NCBI GenBank assembly: GCA_965267605.1
Contig: OZ254088.1
Location: 3,596,001-3,660,000 of the forward strand
Reading direction: 5' to 3'
DNA length: 64,000 nucleotides
DNA from: G965267605 sp965267605
GTDB lineage: Bacteria; Bacteroidota; Bacteroidia; Flavobacteriales_E; Vicingaceae
Numbering within the stretch: position 1 is the stretch's first letter; every line of letters starts with the position of its first letter. Positions 23,364-32,031 of the stretch are shown here, piece by piece. A program made the translations under genes and the position numbers. The notes beneath the pieces are model-generated. The model did not search any database. It worked only from the letters and a program-made list of their open reading frames with translations, and was not told the DNA's origin.

Positions 23364-24359
23364 TCATATATCGTTCAATCGGTCGCGCAGCTTATCAACT
23401 TTAGCATTCAGCCGGTTAAAGAACTTCTCACGATCTCTGGCATTCGTTGAACTGATCATGGATGCCTTGTTCATGATGTTCTGAAGTACGCGATCCGTTT
23501 CATCCCCAAAGTCTTTGTTGGATGTGATGAGGTTGTTCAGCAGGTTATGGGTAATGTAGACAGTTCGTTTATCATCCATCTTGATCAGGATGAGGTTGTC
23601 AACCAACGTAAGATCATTATTGTAGAGCTTGTATTCAGAATCCAGCAAACCATCCGACTCAGCTGATACCCTTTTCCCACCTCTATTGGCCTGGTCTTTT
23701 ACAAGATCCAGCAATGCTTCCATCTGATCACATAAGTAAAGGGCATCCTTTCGGTTTTCAAATTGGCCGGTTTCCGCTATGAAGTGTACTTGTTGAATTG
23801 CAGAGTTAAGCGATTCATCGTTCCAAATTTCAGTAGAGGGCATTTTGGCATACAACCCAGCAATCTCCTTACCTAATTCAATGATCTCCGTATTGGCGTT
23901 TTCCATGCTGAACTTCATGTCTTTGAACTCTGGTAACACCATAAACGACTTAAGCCAGAAGAAGGTCTTGAACGCAGCCAATGCCGGAAAGTGAAACAGA
24001 TAGAAAATGGGAACATCCTTGGCAGAGTAGATCATCTCATGGATATCGTGGGAAGCATAACCCTCCATATCCTCTTTGATCCTGGTCAGGTATGTTTTGA
24101 AGTCGATGTTACCAGGACTCAGGGATCGGTATTTAAATGTTACTGAATCACTTTTAGATCCCAGTATTTGATCAAGTGACATTCCAAATCTATCGCACAG
24201 GATGTGCGCCTCGTCTAGGGTTAGGGCTGTTTCTCCACGCATACGCCTGTAAACGCTATCAGTACTTACGTTTAATAGTTCAGCTACTTCATCGGCAAGG
24301 GCCATACTGGGGGGAGCCTGCTCCTTAATAATGTTAAAGAGGGTGTTCTGTAGTTCCAT
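23364..24359 (-). CDS. HTH (XRE/BetR-like) transcriptional regulator with large C-terminal domain
   Basis: The ATG at 24359 gives 331 residues beginning with the HTH; the frame stays open 79 residues upstream but that part is unlike a protein. The HTH (about residues 20-75) shows ALADEVAELLNVSTDSVYRRMRG and LTLDEAHILCDRFGMSL. The remaining about 250 residues are helical with FYLFHFPALAAFKTFFWLKSF and have no motif I recognise. Its stop abuts mrp (stop codons adjacent on opposite strands). It diverges from the envelope gene at 24602, with palindromes in the 242-base gap, and probably regulates that gene. Confidence 0.8.
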   Translation of the reverse strand: MELQNTLFNIIKEQAPPSMALADEVAELLNVSTDSVYRRMRGETALTLDEAHILCDRFGMSLDQILGSKSDSVTFKYRSLSPGNIDFKTYLTRIKEDMEGYASHDIHEMIYSAKDVPIFYLFHFPALAAFKTFFWLKSFMVLPEFKDMKFSMENANTEIIELGKEIAGLYAKMPSTEIWNDESLNSAIQQVHFIAETGQFENRKDALYLCDQMEALLDLVKDQANRGGKRVSAESDGLLDSEYKLYNNDLTLVDNLILIKMDDKRTVYITHNLLNNLITSNKDFGDETDRVLQNIMNKASMISSTNARDREKFFNRLNAKVDKLRDRLNDI

Positions 24360-24399
24360 GAATTGCGGTTTTGCAAATATCCTTTCAGAGGGAAATTTG

Positions 24400-24418
24400 A
24401 CTTGCATTAATTGCAAGT
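24400..24418. promoter_or_regulatory. Palindrome in the HTH/envelope-gene divergent region
   Basis: ACTTGCA-TTAAT-TGCAAGT is a perfect 7-bp inverted repeat. TTGCAAATATC also occurs twice as a direct repeat at 24371 and about 24443. These flank the likely start of the HTH gene and are candidate operators for it. Confidence 0.45.
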
Positions 24419-24549
24419 GGGTGACAACAAGGTACACGGAAGTTGCAAATATCGCAACCCTATTTAGAAATAAATTCCTGCTTCGCGAGAATCGCAACTC
24501 AGAAAAAGGAGCTTGTGAAATCCAGTTACAGTAGGGGTTCCAGCCGATA

Positions 24550-24600
24550 TACTTTTGGTTCAGACAAACAACAAAACCAATAAACATTAAAACCAAAAGT
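24550..24600 (+). promoter_or_regulatory. Promoter with 10-bp inverted repeat before the TolB/CsgG-like gene
   Basis: TACTTTTG (24550-24557) is an exact TAnnTTTG -7 box. ACTTTTGGTT (24551-24560) is repeated inverted as AACCAAAAGT (24591-24600), ending one base before the ATG. The pair spans promoter to translation start and could bind the divergent regulator. Confidence 0.5.
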
Positions 24601-24601
24601 C

Positions 24602-25723
24602 ATGAAGACAATTAAACTTTTACTAGGAACAGCGATGACAGTTTTAACCATCGCATTAAGTAATCAGGTACAGGCACAGAGCAAGCCAAGACTGATTGTA
24701 AATCAAATCGAAGCTCAGGAAGTAATGACCAGTTCAAAACAATTGGGTGATATCATCCGCTTCGAATTTCAAAAAACCAAAATGTTTGAGGTGGTAGAAC
24801 ACTACGATGTTGTTGACCAGCTCAAGGGCACGGACATCACTCCGGAAACATGCCTAAGTCTTAAATGTATGACCCAAATGGGTAAGCAAATGAAAGCGCA
24901 GAAGGTGGTTTCGGGGAGGGTGTCAAGGTACGGTGAGAAGATCGTGATCTCATTGAGAATGGTGGATGTAGCAACAGAAACCGTTGAGAAGAGCGAAGTA
25001 GTTGAGTTCCTCAACATTGAAAAGGAGATCCAGCAGATCTCCGGGATCGCTGTAAAGAAGATGTTGGGTATAGAGGTAGACCCTTTACTGGAAAACTACC
25101 TGATCGATAAGGATGCTGTGAACAACGAAGTGGTTGTGAACACGCTTTCTCTTAACGGTCCGAGAATGGGAGTAGGATATGTAGGTGGACGCATGGGCGA
25201 AGTACTTATGGAGAAAGAAGAGAATGGTGGATACGGGGCCATTCCTGTGATTACCCAATTCGGATACCAGCATGAAGTACAGTACATGGGTGCCGGAAAC
25301 TTCCAGGGTCTTTTCGAATTCATTGGTATGGTAGGTGGAATGGAGCAAGGCATGTTCATTCCAAGCATGAGCATAATGAATGGATTCAGAAACAGTAAAA
25401 CAGGAATTGAGTTTGCCTTCGGACCTTCATTTTCACTGGCTAAAAGAGCGGATATGTACCAGGATGATGCAGGAAACTGGGTAAAAGGCAGCGACTGGGT
25501 AGCTCAGTACGATACACTGGGTGTGCTACAGAATCCACGACCGGCTACTACAAGCAGGTTAGATAGCAGAGGGACCATCGAATTGGAAACTGGATGGGTT
25601 TGGGCACTTGGTAAGACGTTCAGATCAGGTCACCTCAACATTCCTGTGAACCTATATGTGTCTCATAAGAAGGATGGGTTCATGACGGGAGTATCTGTAG
25701 GATTCAACTTGAGAAATAAGTAG
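24602..25723 (+). CDS. Secreted TolB/CsgG-N-like protein with barrel-like C-terminus
   Basis: A 373-residue protein with a signal peptide (TAMTVLTIALSNQVQAQ). Residues about 28-170 resemble the N-terminal fold of TolB/CsgG-type proteins: IIRFEFQKTKMFEVVEHYDV, then CLSLKCMTQMGKQMKAQKVVSGRVSRYGEKIVISLRMVD. The remainder (about 185-373) alternates short beta strands and glycines and ends in GVSVGFNLRNK, like an outer-membrane barrel. The CLSLKC pair could form a disulfide. A GC-rich hairpin follows. No specific function is known; an envelope role is inferred. Confidence 0.75.
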   Translation: MKTIKLLLGTAMTVLTIALSNQVQAQSKPRLIVNQIEAQEVMTSSKQLGDIIRFEFQKTKMFEVVEHYDVVDQLKGTDITPETCLSLKCMTQMGKQMKAQKVVSGRVSRYGEKIVISLRMVDVATETVEKSEVVEFLNIEKEIQQISGIAVKKMLGIEVDPLLENYLIDKDAVNNEVVVNTLSLNGPRMGVGYVGGRMGEVLMEKEENGGYGAIPVITQFGYQHEVQYMGAGNFQGLFEFIGMVGGMEQGMFIPSMSIMNGFRNSKTGIEFAFGPSFSLAKRADMYQDDAGNWVKGSDWVAQYDTLGVLQNPRPATTSRLDSRGTIELETGWVWALGKTFRSGHLNIPVNLYVSHKKDGFMTGVSVGFNLRNK

Positions 25724-25739
25724 CAGTAACAATCAATTC

Positions 25740-25761
25740 GGCCCGCGCGTAAGCGCGGGCC
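25740..25761 (+). terminator. GC-rich hairpin, probable terminator
   Basis: GGCCCGCGC-GTAA-GCGCGGGCC is a perfect 9-bp stem with a tetraloop, followed by TTAAAA. The T-run is short, so termination may be partial and allow expression of the gene at 25777. Confidence 0.65.
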
Positions 25762-25776
25762 TTAAAACCAACAGCC

Positions 25777-26766
25777 ATGAGATTTATCTTATTTCTACTG
25801 ATCTTTTCTGCAGCCATCGCATCTCGCGCACAGATCAAGATCATCACTAACGAAGGGAAAAAGTATAAGAACGCAACGGTTTGGAAATTCAACGATCGTG
25901 GATTCACTTTCAAGCAGAACGGTAGCCTCCACGATGCATATTACAACAACATCAAGAGGATCGAAAGCAGCTTTGCTGTACTGAAGTTCAAAGATGGAAA
26001 GTTAGACGTGGTGTTTTCTCACGCTGCCATTGTAGCATTTGACAAGCACCTTCATACCACACAGGATTGGATCCTGATTGCGGAAGGAAGAATAGAAGGG
26101 CAGCTATGGGAAGACGAACCACTTAAGTCCAAGACTGCTTCCACTCCAAAAACAAATCGTATGATGAGGAATCAGCCCGCTGGTAGTTGGGGTGCAAAGA
26201 AGACCTTGCAACCGGAAGCAAGCCCCACCGATGAGAACTTGAAGGGGTTCAGGCACAAGACGTTCATTACGCTCACACCCACAGATTTTGCTGCAGAGGA
26301 GATGCCAGTGGTGGCGGGTGTGCTGTTTGAACGCAGCAATGGTTGGGCATATCATTTCGATGCCGGAATATCTGGTGCCGCTAGTGGAGAGGGATACATT
26401 TTCAAAGCGGGCATTCGGAAATACAACAAGAACAGCATCATCAAACTACCTAGAAAAGGAGATCAGGGAATTGATTCGCCCAAAGCAAGATTGGAAAGGA
26501 ATTTCTGGGAGCTGGAGTACAGGCATTCAAACGCCAATCTGTATTCGCAGAGATTGGTAAGCAATGGTTTCCGAATTAAGCACGGTACCAATGTTCAGCG
26601 CAAGGGTGGATTCATGTATGAATCCTTCATCGGCTTTGGTGTCAAGTTCAAAGAATACACCCGAAACCACCGATCAGATAGCTATGGTTATGGTAGTTCA
26701 AGCCGGGTAATGCCCAATGCTGTTGTGGGATTCACGTTCGGAGGAGGATTCAAACCAAAGGCATAG
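25777..26766 (+). CDS. Secreted protein of unknown function
   Basis: A 329-residue protein with a signal peptide (FILFLLIFSAAIASRAQ). Residues 20-110 form a small beta-rich domain (KIITNEGKKYKNATVWKFND, LKFKDGKLDVVF). A linker rich in Lys, Thr, Pro and Asn (about 112-160) precedes a beta-rich C-terminal half ending AVVGFTFGGGF, consistent with an outer-membrane or surface barrel-like domain. I do not recognise a family. It follows the TolB/CsgG-like gene by 53 bases, separated by a GC-rich hairpin, and is likely partly cotranscribed. Confidence 0.7.
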   Translation: MRFILFLLIFSAAIASRAQIKIITNEGKKYKNATVWKFNDRGFTFKQNGSLHDAYYNNIKRIESSFAVLKFKDGKLDVVFSHAAIVAFDKHLHTTQDWILIAEGRIEGQLWEDEPLKSKTASTPKTNRMMRNQPAGSWGAKKTLQPEASPTDENLKGFRHKTFITLTPTDFAAEEMPVVAGVLFERSNGWAYHFDAGISGAASGEGYIFKAGIRKYNKNSIIKLPRKGDQGIDSPKARLERNFWELEYRHSNANLYSQRLVSNGFRIKHGTNVQRKGGFMYESFIGFGVKFKEYTRNHRSDSYGYGSSSRVMPNAVVGFTFGGGFKPKA

Positions 26767-26810
26767 TCATAGGGTAAACTGCAGATGCGCATTGGCTTAG
26801 TTGGTTTGTT

Positions 26811-26842
26811 GGAAGGGAGTCTTGAGATCAGGGCTCCTTTCC
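26811..26842 (+). terminator. Imperfect terminator hairpin
   Basis: GGAAGGGAG (26811-26819) pairs with CTCCTTTCC (26834-26842) with one G-T pair; TTATTTCCTTCTTATT follows. It probably ends the cassette transcript before the NifU-domain gene. Confidence 0.5.
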
Positions 26843-26896
26843 TTATTTCCTTCTTATTCAGTTGTTTCTTACATTAGTACAACCAATTTTGGTCTT

Positions 26897-27160
26897 GTGA
26901 TACAGGATTCAAAAGTCTATCAGCAAATCGAAGATGCTATCACGGAGCTTCGACCCTTCTTTGAACGTGACGGAGGTGACATTCAATTGGTCGATATTAC
27001 CGATGATTGGGTAGTACGTGTACAGCTCATTGGAGCATGCGAAACATGCGAAATGAGCCACATGACGCTCAAGTCTGGAATCGAAGAAACTGTGAAGAAG
27101 GTCGTTCCGGAAGTAAAGCGGGTAGAGGCCATTCAGGTTGAAGATACCCTCGCAGTCTAG
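26897..27160 (+). CDS. NifU C-terminal-domain (Nfu-type) iron-sulfur scaffold
   Basis: I start at the GTG at 26897, giving 87 residues in the size and alignment of single-domain Nfu proteins; an upstream frame from 26801 is not protein-like. ELRPFFERDGGDIQLVDI and LIGACETCEMSHMTLKSGIE contain the CxxC that holds a transient [4Fe-4S] cluster. It would cooperate with Mrp in cluster delivery. Its TAG stop shares the palindrome CTAG with the opposing leuS stop. Confidence 0.9.
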   Translation: MIQDSKVYQQIEDAITELRPFFERDGGDIQLVDITDDWVVRVQLIGACETCEMSHMTLKSGIEETVKKVVPEVKRVEAIQVEDTLAV

Positions 27161-29925
27161 ACCACTATATTCACAATCTTCTTAGGAACTACAATTACCC
27201 GCTTGGGATCATTTCCCTCCAGGTATTTTTGTGTTTGCTCATTGGCCAACACTTCCTTTTCGATGTCTTCTTTACTTAAGCTTGCAGGAAGCTCAATCTG
27301 AAAACGCATCTTACCATTGAACGAAACAGGGTAGGTGTGACTGTCTTCCACCAAATGTGCTCCATCAAACTCAGGGAAATTCGCATACATCACGGATGAG
27401 GTATGTCCCAATTTTTCCCATAGCTCTTCAGCAATGTGCGGAGCGTAAGGAGACAACATGATCACCAATGGCTCAAGAACAGATCGTTTGTTGCACTTAA
27501 GTTCGCTCAGATCGTTCATACACTTCATGTACTCACTCACCACGGTGTTGAATGAGTAACGCTCCAGATCATCTTTGATCTTCTTGATGGTACGGTGAAG
27601 TACTTTCAATTCATCCTTAGAGGCTTCTTCATCTGAAACCTCAAATCCGTTATCGTTGTGGAAGGTTCTCCAGAACTTCTTCAGAAACCTGTGCGTTCCC
27701 TCAATTCCGTTAGTATCCCATGGTTTGGCTTCGGTTAAAGGTCCAAGGAACATCTCGTACAAACGCATAGTGTCTGCTCCAAAACGATCAATTACATCGT
27801 CAGGATTCTCAACGTTGTATTTGGATTTGGACATCTTTTCGACTTCCCGTTCTACATAGAACTTTCCGTCACCCGACATGTGGAATTCTGCACCAACCAA
27901 TTCCTGGCGTACTTCGATCGATTGCCACGCTTCCATGTCAATGCTGTTGTTTACATCAATCACCGTAGATGGAATCGGAATTCTACTTATGTGCTCACCT
28001 TTCGGGGCAATATCTGATGAATGAAGTTTGCCATCAGCTGTGCGCAAAGCATAGCCAGACCAACCTTGAATCATCCCCTGGTTGATCAATTTTTTGGCTG
28101 GCTCGTCAAATGGGATATAGCCCATATCGTAAAGGAATTTCGTCCAGAACCGTACATATAATAAGTGGCCAGTAGCGTGCTCCGCACCTCCTATATAAAG
28201 ATCAACCTGATCCCATTTTTTGATAGATTCCGGTCCGGCAAATACCTCATCATTCCCGGCATCCATGTACCTCAAATAGTACCAGCTACTTCCTGCCCAT
28301 CCTGGCATGGTGGTCGTTTCCAAAGGTTGTCCATTGTAGGTCCAATCTTCAGCTCTTGCCAACGGTGGATCTCCATCTTTCGTAGGAAGGAATTCGTCAA
28401 TTTCAGGTAGCACCAATGGCAGATCTTCTTCCTTCATAGGATAAGGAATGCCATCCTCAAAATAGATCGGAATAGGTTCTCCCCAGTACCGCTGACGACC
28501 GAATACCGCATCACGTAACCTGTAGTTCACAGTTCCTTTACCAATGCCTTTCTCTTCGATAGCAGCAATGGCTTTTTTAATGGCCTGTGGAACTTTCAAT
28601 CCATCCAGGAACTGAGAATTGATCATCGTTCCTTCCTTAGAATCGTTAGCACCTTCCTCCACATTGGTTCCTTCAATAACTGGAGGAATGGGCAATCCAA
28701 AGTGGCTCGCGAAATTCCAGTCACGCTGATCTCCTGATGGTACAGCCATTACCGCACCAGTTCCATAAGAGGCGAGTACGTAGTCACTAATCCAGATTGG
28801 AACAGCTTCTCCAGTGAAGGGATGCTCAACGTAAGCACCGGTAAATGCACCGGTTACCGTTTTCACATCACTCATCCGGTCTCGCTCAGATTTGCGCGAT
28901 GTCTGCTCCTGGTAAGCTTCAATTTCTTCGCGTTGGTCGTCTGTGGTAATCTCCGCAACCAATGCGTGTTCTGGTGCAAGCACCATAAAAGACACCCCGA
29001 AGATCGTATCAGGCCGAGTTGTGAAAACTTCGATGTCCGCATCAAAACCTTTCACTTTGAAGTGAACCGAAGCACCTTCACTTCGACCTATCCAGTTCGA
29101 CTGCATATCTTTCATGGCTTCACTCCAATCAATGGTGTCCAACCCATCAAGCAGTCGTTGCGCGTATGCGGTAATTCGAAGACTCCATTGCGTCATTTTC
29201 TTCTGGATAACCGGATATCCTCCTCTTTCGGAAACGCCATCCTTTACTTCATCGTTGGCAAGTACGGTTCCCAGTTCCGGACACCAGTTTACCACTCCTT
29301 CACTTAAGAAAGCAAGACGATAGTTCAACAGTAGCTTGTTTCTTTCGGCCTTGCTCATTGCCTCCCAATCTTCTGCACTGAATGGCTCGTGCTCATCGTG
29401 TGCAGCATTCACGGCCCAACTGCCTTTTTCCGAGAAGGCGATTCTCAACTCGCTGATGGGTCGTGCCTTTTGTACATCGTTATCGAACCATGCTTCAAAC
29501 AGCTGTAGGAAGATCCACTGTGTCCATTTGTAATACTGCGGGTCGCACGTTTGTACTTCTCTGTTCCAGTCGAATGAAAACCCAAGCTGGTCTAGCTGCC
29601 TGCGGTATGTTTGGATGTTTTCTGCTGTTGTCTTCGCAGGATGCTGCCCTGTTTGAATAGCATACTGTTCCGCAGGTAACCCAAAAGCATCGTATCCCAT
29701 GGGATGCAGTACCTCGAAGCCTAGCAAGCGCTTATATCGAGCATAAATATCTGACGCGATGTAACCCAATGGATGACCTACATGCAACCCAGCTCCCGAG
29801 GGATAGGGGAACATGGTCAAGCCATAGTACTTCGGTTTATCAGAAGAATTGTCTGCGGCAAAAGTTCCGTTTTCCGCCCAGTAGTCCTGCCACTTCTTTT
29901 CTATTTTCTGGAACTCGTAATGCAT
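27157..29925 (-). CDS. leuS: Leucine-tRNA ligase
   Basis: The ATG at 29925 gives 922 residues beginning HYEFQKIEKKWQDYW, as in other class Ia leucyl-tRNA synthetases; a 32-residue upstream extension is not conserved-looking. HIGH motif: FPYPSGAGLHVGHPLGY (about residues 45-60). The CP1 editing domain carries FTTRPDTIFGVSFMVLAPEH and YGTGAVMAVPSGDQRD. KMSKS motif: EKMSKSKYN. The anticodon-binding and C-terminal domains complete a normal length. It converges with the NifU-domain gene with a 4-base overlap and diverges from ftsX. Confidence 0.97.
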   Translation of the reverse strand: MHYEFQKIEKKWQDYWAENGTFAADNSSDKPKYYGLTMFPYPSGAGLHVGHPLGYIASDIYARYKRLLGFEVLHPMGYDAFGLPAEQYAIQTGQHPAKTTAENIQTYRRQLDQLGFSFDWNREVQTCDPQYYKWTQWIFLQLFEAWFDNDVQKARPISELRIAFSEKGSWAVNAAHDEHEPFSAEDWEAMSKAERNKLLLNYRLAFLSEGVVNWCPELGTVLANDEVKDGVSERGGYPVIQKKMTQWSLRITAYAQRLLDGLDTIDWSEAMKDMQSNWIGRSEGASVHFKVKGFDADIEVFTTRPDTIFGVSFMVLAPEHALVAEITTDDQREEIEAYQEQTSRKSERDRMSDVKTVTGAFTGAYVEHPFTGEAVPIWISDYVLASYGTGAVMAVPSGDQRDWNFASHFGLPIPPVIEGTNVEEGANDSKEGTMINSQFLDGLKVPQAIKKAIAAIEEKGIGKGTVNYRLRDAVFGRQRYWGEPIPIYFEDGIPYPMKEEDLPLVLPEIDEFLPTKDGDPPLARAEDWTYNGQPLETTTMPGWAGSSWYYLRYMDAGNDEVFAGPESIKKWDQVDLYIGGAEHATGHLLYVRFWTKFLYDMGYIPFDEPAKKLINQGMIQGWSGYALRTADGKLHSSDIAPKGEHISRIPIPSTVIDVNNSIDMEAWQSIEVRQELVGAEFHMSGDGKFYVEREVEKMSKSKYNVENPDDVIDRFGADTMRLYEMFLGPLTEAKPWDTNGIEGTHRFLKKFWRTFHNDNGFEVSDEEASKDELKVLHRTIKKIKDDLERYSFNTVVSEYMKCMNDLSELKCNKRSVLEPLVIMLSPYAPHIAEELWEKLGHTSSVMYANFPEFDGAHLVEDSHTYPVSFNGKMRFQIELPASLSKEDIEKEVLANEQTQKYLEGNDPKRVIVVPKKIVNIVV

Positions 29926-30006
29926 GGGGTCCTGTTGATAAGTAATTGGCGAATTTATGAATAATGACCTGCAATCCCGTAAAATAGCTGCGTTAGAAAA
30001 CGGACT

Positions 30007-30879
30007 TTGAGTACAGAGCAAAAGATCACCAAAGGACGGATCCGTTCCTCCTACATTGCAACCGTTGTGAGTATCACTTTGGTGTTGTTTGCTCTAGGGT
30101 TGTTATCCCTCCTGGTTCTGCACAGCAGAGAGATTTCCAAGCACGTAAAGGAGAACATTGGCTTCATGCTGATCCTCAAGAAAGATGTTAAGGATGTTGA
30201 GGTACTGGAGATCCAGAAAACACTCGATGCAGAGCCTTATGTAAAGGCCACCAACTATATCGATAAGGATCAGGCGGCAGAGATCATGACCGAGGAACTG
30301 GGCGAGGATTTCATTACGGTGCTTGGAGACAATCCACTTCATGCTTCACTGGAGGTTAAGCTTGATGCTGCGTATGCCAATGAGGATTCACTTCAATGGA
30401 TAGAGCAGGAGATCATTCAAAGCGGACTGGTACATGAGGTCTCTTACAGAAAAGACCTGGTACACATCATGAACAAACGCATCAACCACATCAGTCTTTG
30501 GATGTTAGCCGTTACAGGGCTCTTTACACTGATTGCACTAGTGCTGATCAACAGTTCTATACGATTGGCCATTTACGGGAAACGTTTTGTGATAAAGACC
30601 ATGCAATTGGTGGGTGCTAAGAGCTCATTTATTCGAAGACCTTTTGTGATTCAGGGCATCCTCCATGGAATCCTCAGCGCATTATTGGCCATCTTCTCCC
30701 TGCTTGGAATTCTGTTCTTCGCTCGAACGAAGGTTCCTGAGTTGAAAGAATTCCAGCATTTCGAGCTGTACGGGGCTACGTTCCTGTTCATTTTGGCGTT
30801 TGGTATTCTGCTTTCCTGGCTGAGTACATCCATGGCCGTAAGCAAGTATCTGCGTATTCAAACGAAGCAGCTGTACTAA
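30007..30879 (+). CDS. ftsX: Cell-division protein FtsX
   Basis: A 290-residue membrane protein that, with the ATPase FtsE, activates peptidoglycan hydrolases at the septum. Start is a TTG at 30007; the first in-frame ATG is about residue 53, after the first membrane helix. Topology is standard: helix at about 19-40, periplasmic domain 45-160 (with ENIGFMLILKKDVKDVEV), then three helices, including INSSIRLAIYGKRFVIKTMQLVGA. ftsE is not nearby, as usual in Bacteroidota. It leads the ftsX-DUF3098-uppP-truB run. Confidence 0.92.
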   Translation: MSTEQKITKGRIRSSYIATVVSITLVLFALGLLSLLVLHSREISKHVKENIGFMLILKKDVKDVEVLEIQKTLDAEPYVKATNYIDKDQAAEIMTEELGEDFITVLGDNPLHASLEVKLDAAYANEDSLQWIEQEIIQSGLVHEVSYRKDLVHIMNKRINHISLWMLAVTGLFTLIALVLINSSIRLAIYGKRFVIKTMQLVGAKSSFIRRPFVIQGILHGILSALLAIFSLLGILFFARTKVPELKEFQHFELYGATFLFILAFGILLSWLSTSMAVSKYLRIQTKQLY

Positions 30880-30951
30880 GCTGTTAAAAATTCAAAAACG
30901 GGTAAGACAAGCACGGATTGAGCGTTGTAGCTCCAACTAACTGACTTTATC

Positions 30952-30959
30952 TATATTTG
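30952..30959 (+). promoter_or_regulatory. -7 box before the DUF3098 gene
   Basis: TATATTTG is an exact TAnnTTTG match 19 bases before the ATG. The predicted leader would be about 15 bases. No -33 TTTG is visible at the right distance. Confidence 0.45.
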
Positions 30960-30978
30960 AAACCTCAATCCCCTCGTT

Positions 30979-31236
30979 ATGAGCAACGGAAAGAACAATG
31001 AGAAACTAACTGAGTTCGCTTTTCCTAAAGAGAACTACAAGTTTCTAATAGCATCAGTAGTCGTTATTGTTATTGGATACGCCCTAATGGTAGGCGGTGG
31101 ATCTGATGACCCTAATGTATTTAATCCTGAGATTTTCTCAGCACGTAGGATCACGGTTGCTCCCGTTCTTGTTTTGCTTGGGTTTGCCGGAGTAGGGTAC
31201 TCCATCCTTAAGAAACCTAAAAAGCAGGAGGAGTAA
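30979..31236 (+). CDS. DUF3098 small membrane protein
   Basis: An 85-residue protein with two membrane helices (about residues 23-40 and 58-76), separated by the conserved GGGSDDPNVFNPEIFSARR-type loop and ending in a lysine-rich tail. DUF3098 proteins are found only in Bacteroidota, typically between ftsX and uppP as here, suggesting a link to cell-envelope assembly. Function unknown. Confidence 0.88.
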   Translation: MSNGKNNEKLTEFAFPKENYKFLIASVVVIVIGYALMVGGGSDDPNVFNPEIFSARRITVAPVLVLLGFAGVGYSILKKPKKQEE

Positions 31237-31242
31237 GTCTGA

Positions 31243-32031
31243 ATGTCCTGGTTAGAGGCCATCATCCTTGGTCTGATCCAGGGTCTCACAGAGTTTTTGC
31301 CTGTTAGCAGTAGCGGTCATCTTGAGATTGCCAAGGCTTTGCTGGATGCGGATAAGATTCCAGAAGAAAGTATGTTGATGACAGTAGTGTTGCACGGTGC
31401 TACCGCACTGAGCACCATCGTAGTCTTCTGGAAGGATATTCTTAAGATTCTCAAAGGACTGGTTAAACCCAGTTCAACGGAATTTCATTTCTCTATCAAG
31501 ATCGTTTTGTCAATGATACCCGCAGCGATTGTTGGTGTTGTTTGGGATGACCTGATTGAAACCTTCTTTGAGGGACGATTGGCACTGGTGGGTAGTATGT
31601 TACTTGTAACTGCGGTTTTACTGTGGCTTGCGGATAGAGTAACCGCCACCAAGCAAGATTTGACGTACGGGCATTCCATCATTATTGGAATAGCGCAAGC
31701 CATTGCCATACTACCCGGTATTTCAAGATCGGGTGCTACCATTGCTACATCGGTGCTTCTAAAGATTGATCGTGAGCAGGCCGCACGCTTTTCGTTCCTT
31801 ATGGTTATCCCGCTTATTTTGGGCAAGATGGCGAAGGATGTTATGGATGGTGCATTTGACAAAGGCGCAGATCAGTTGATGATCTATGCGGTAGGTTTCC
31901 TCGCAGCATTCCTTACTGGAATCTTTGCATGCAAGTGGATGATTGCCCTTGTGAAGAAAGCACAACTCAAGTGGTTCTCCTTCTATTGTATCATCGTTGG
32001 TATCATTACTATCGTAGTTTCCTTTACCTAA
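31243..32031 (+). CDS. uppP: Undecaprenyl-diphosphatase (BacA/UppP)
   Basis: A 262-residue polytopic membrane phosphatase recycling undecaprenyl pyrophosphate to the monophosphate carrier for cell-wall synthesis. Both family motifs are present: GLTEFLPVSSSGH (about residues 15-27) and PGISRSGATI (about 159-168). It starts 6 bases after DUF3098 and its TAA overlaps the truB ATG. Confidence 0.95.
   Translation: MSWLEAIILGLIQGLTEFLPVSSSGHLEIAKALLDADKIPEESMLMTVVLHGATALSTIVVFWKDILKILKGLVKPSSTEFHFSIKIVLSMIPAAIVGVVWDDLIETFFEGRLALVGSMLLVTAVLLWLADRVTATKQDLTYGHSIIIGIAQAIAILPGISRSGATIATSVLLKIDREQAARFSFLMVIPLILGKMAKDVMDGAFDKGADQLMIYAVGFLAAFLTGIFACKWMIALVKKAQLKWFSFYCIIVGIITIVVSFT

Noticed and set aside
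24360..24596. 79-residue N-terminal extension of the HTH regulator
   Set aside because: Cys/Trp-rich non-protein-like sequence that contains the regulator's probable promoter and palindromes.
26801..26896. 32-residue extension of the NifU-domain gene
   Set aside because: Contains the terminator of the previous transcript; the remaining part already matches a full single-domain Nfu protein.
29926..30021. N-terminal extension of leuS
   Set aside because: The 32 added residues are unlike other LeuS proteins, and the promoter/leader region is expected there.
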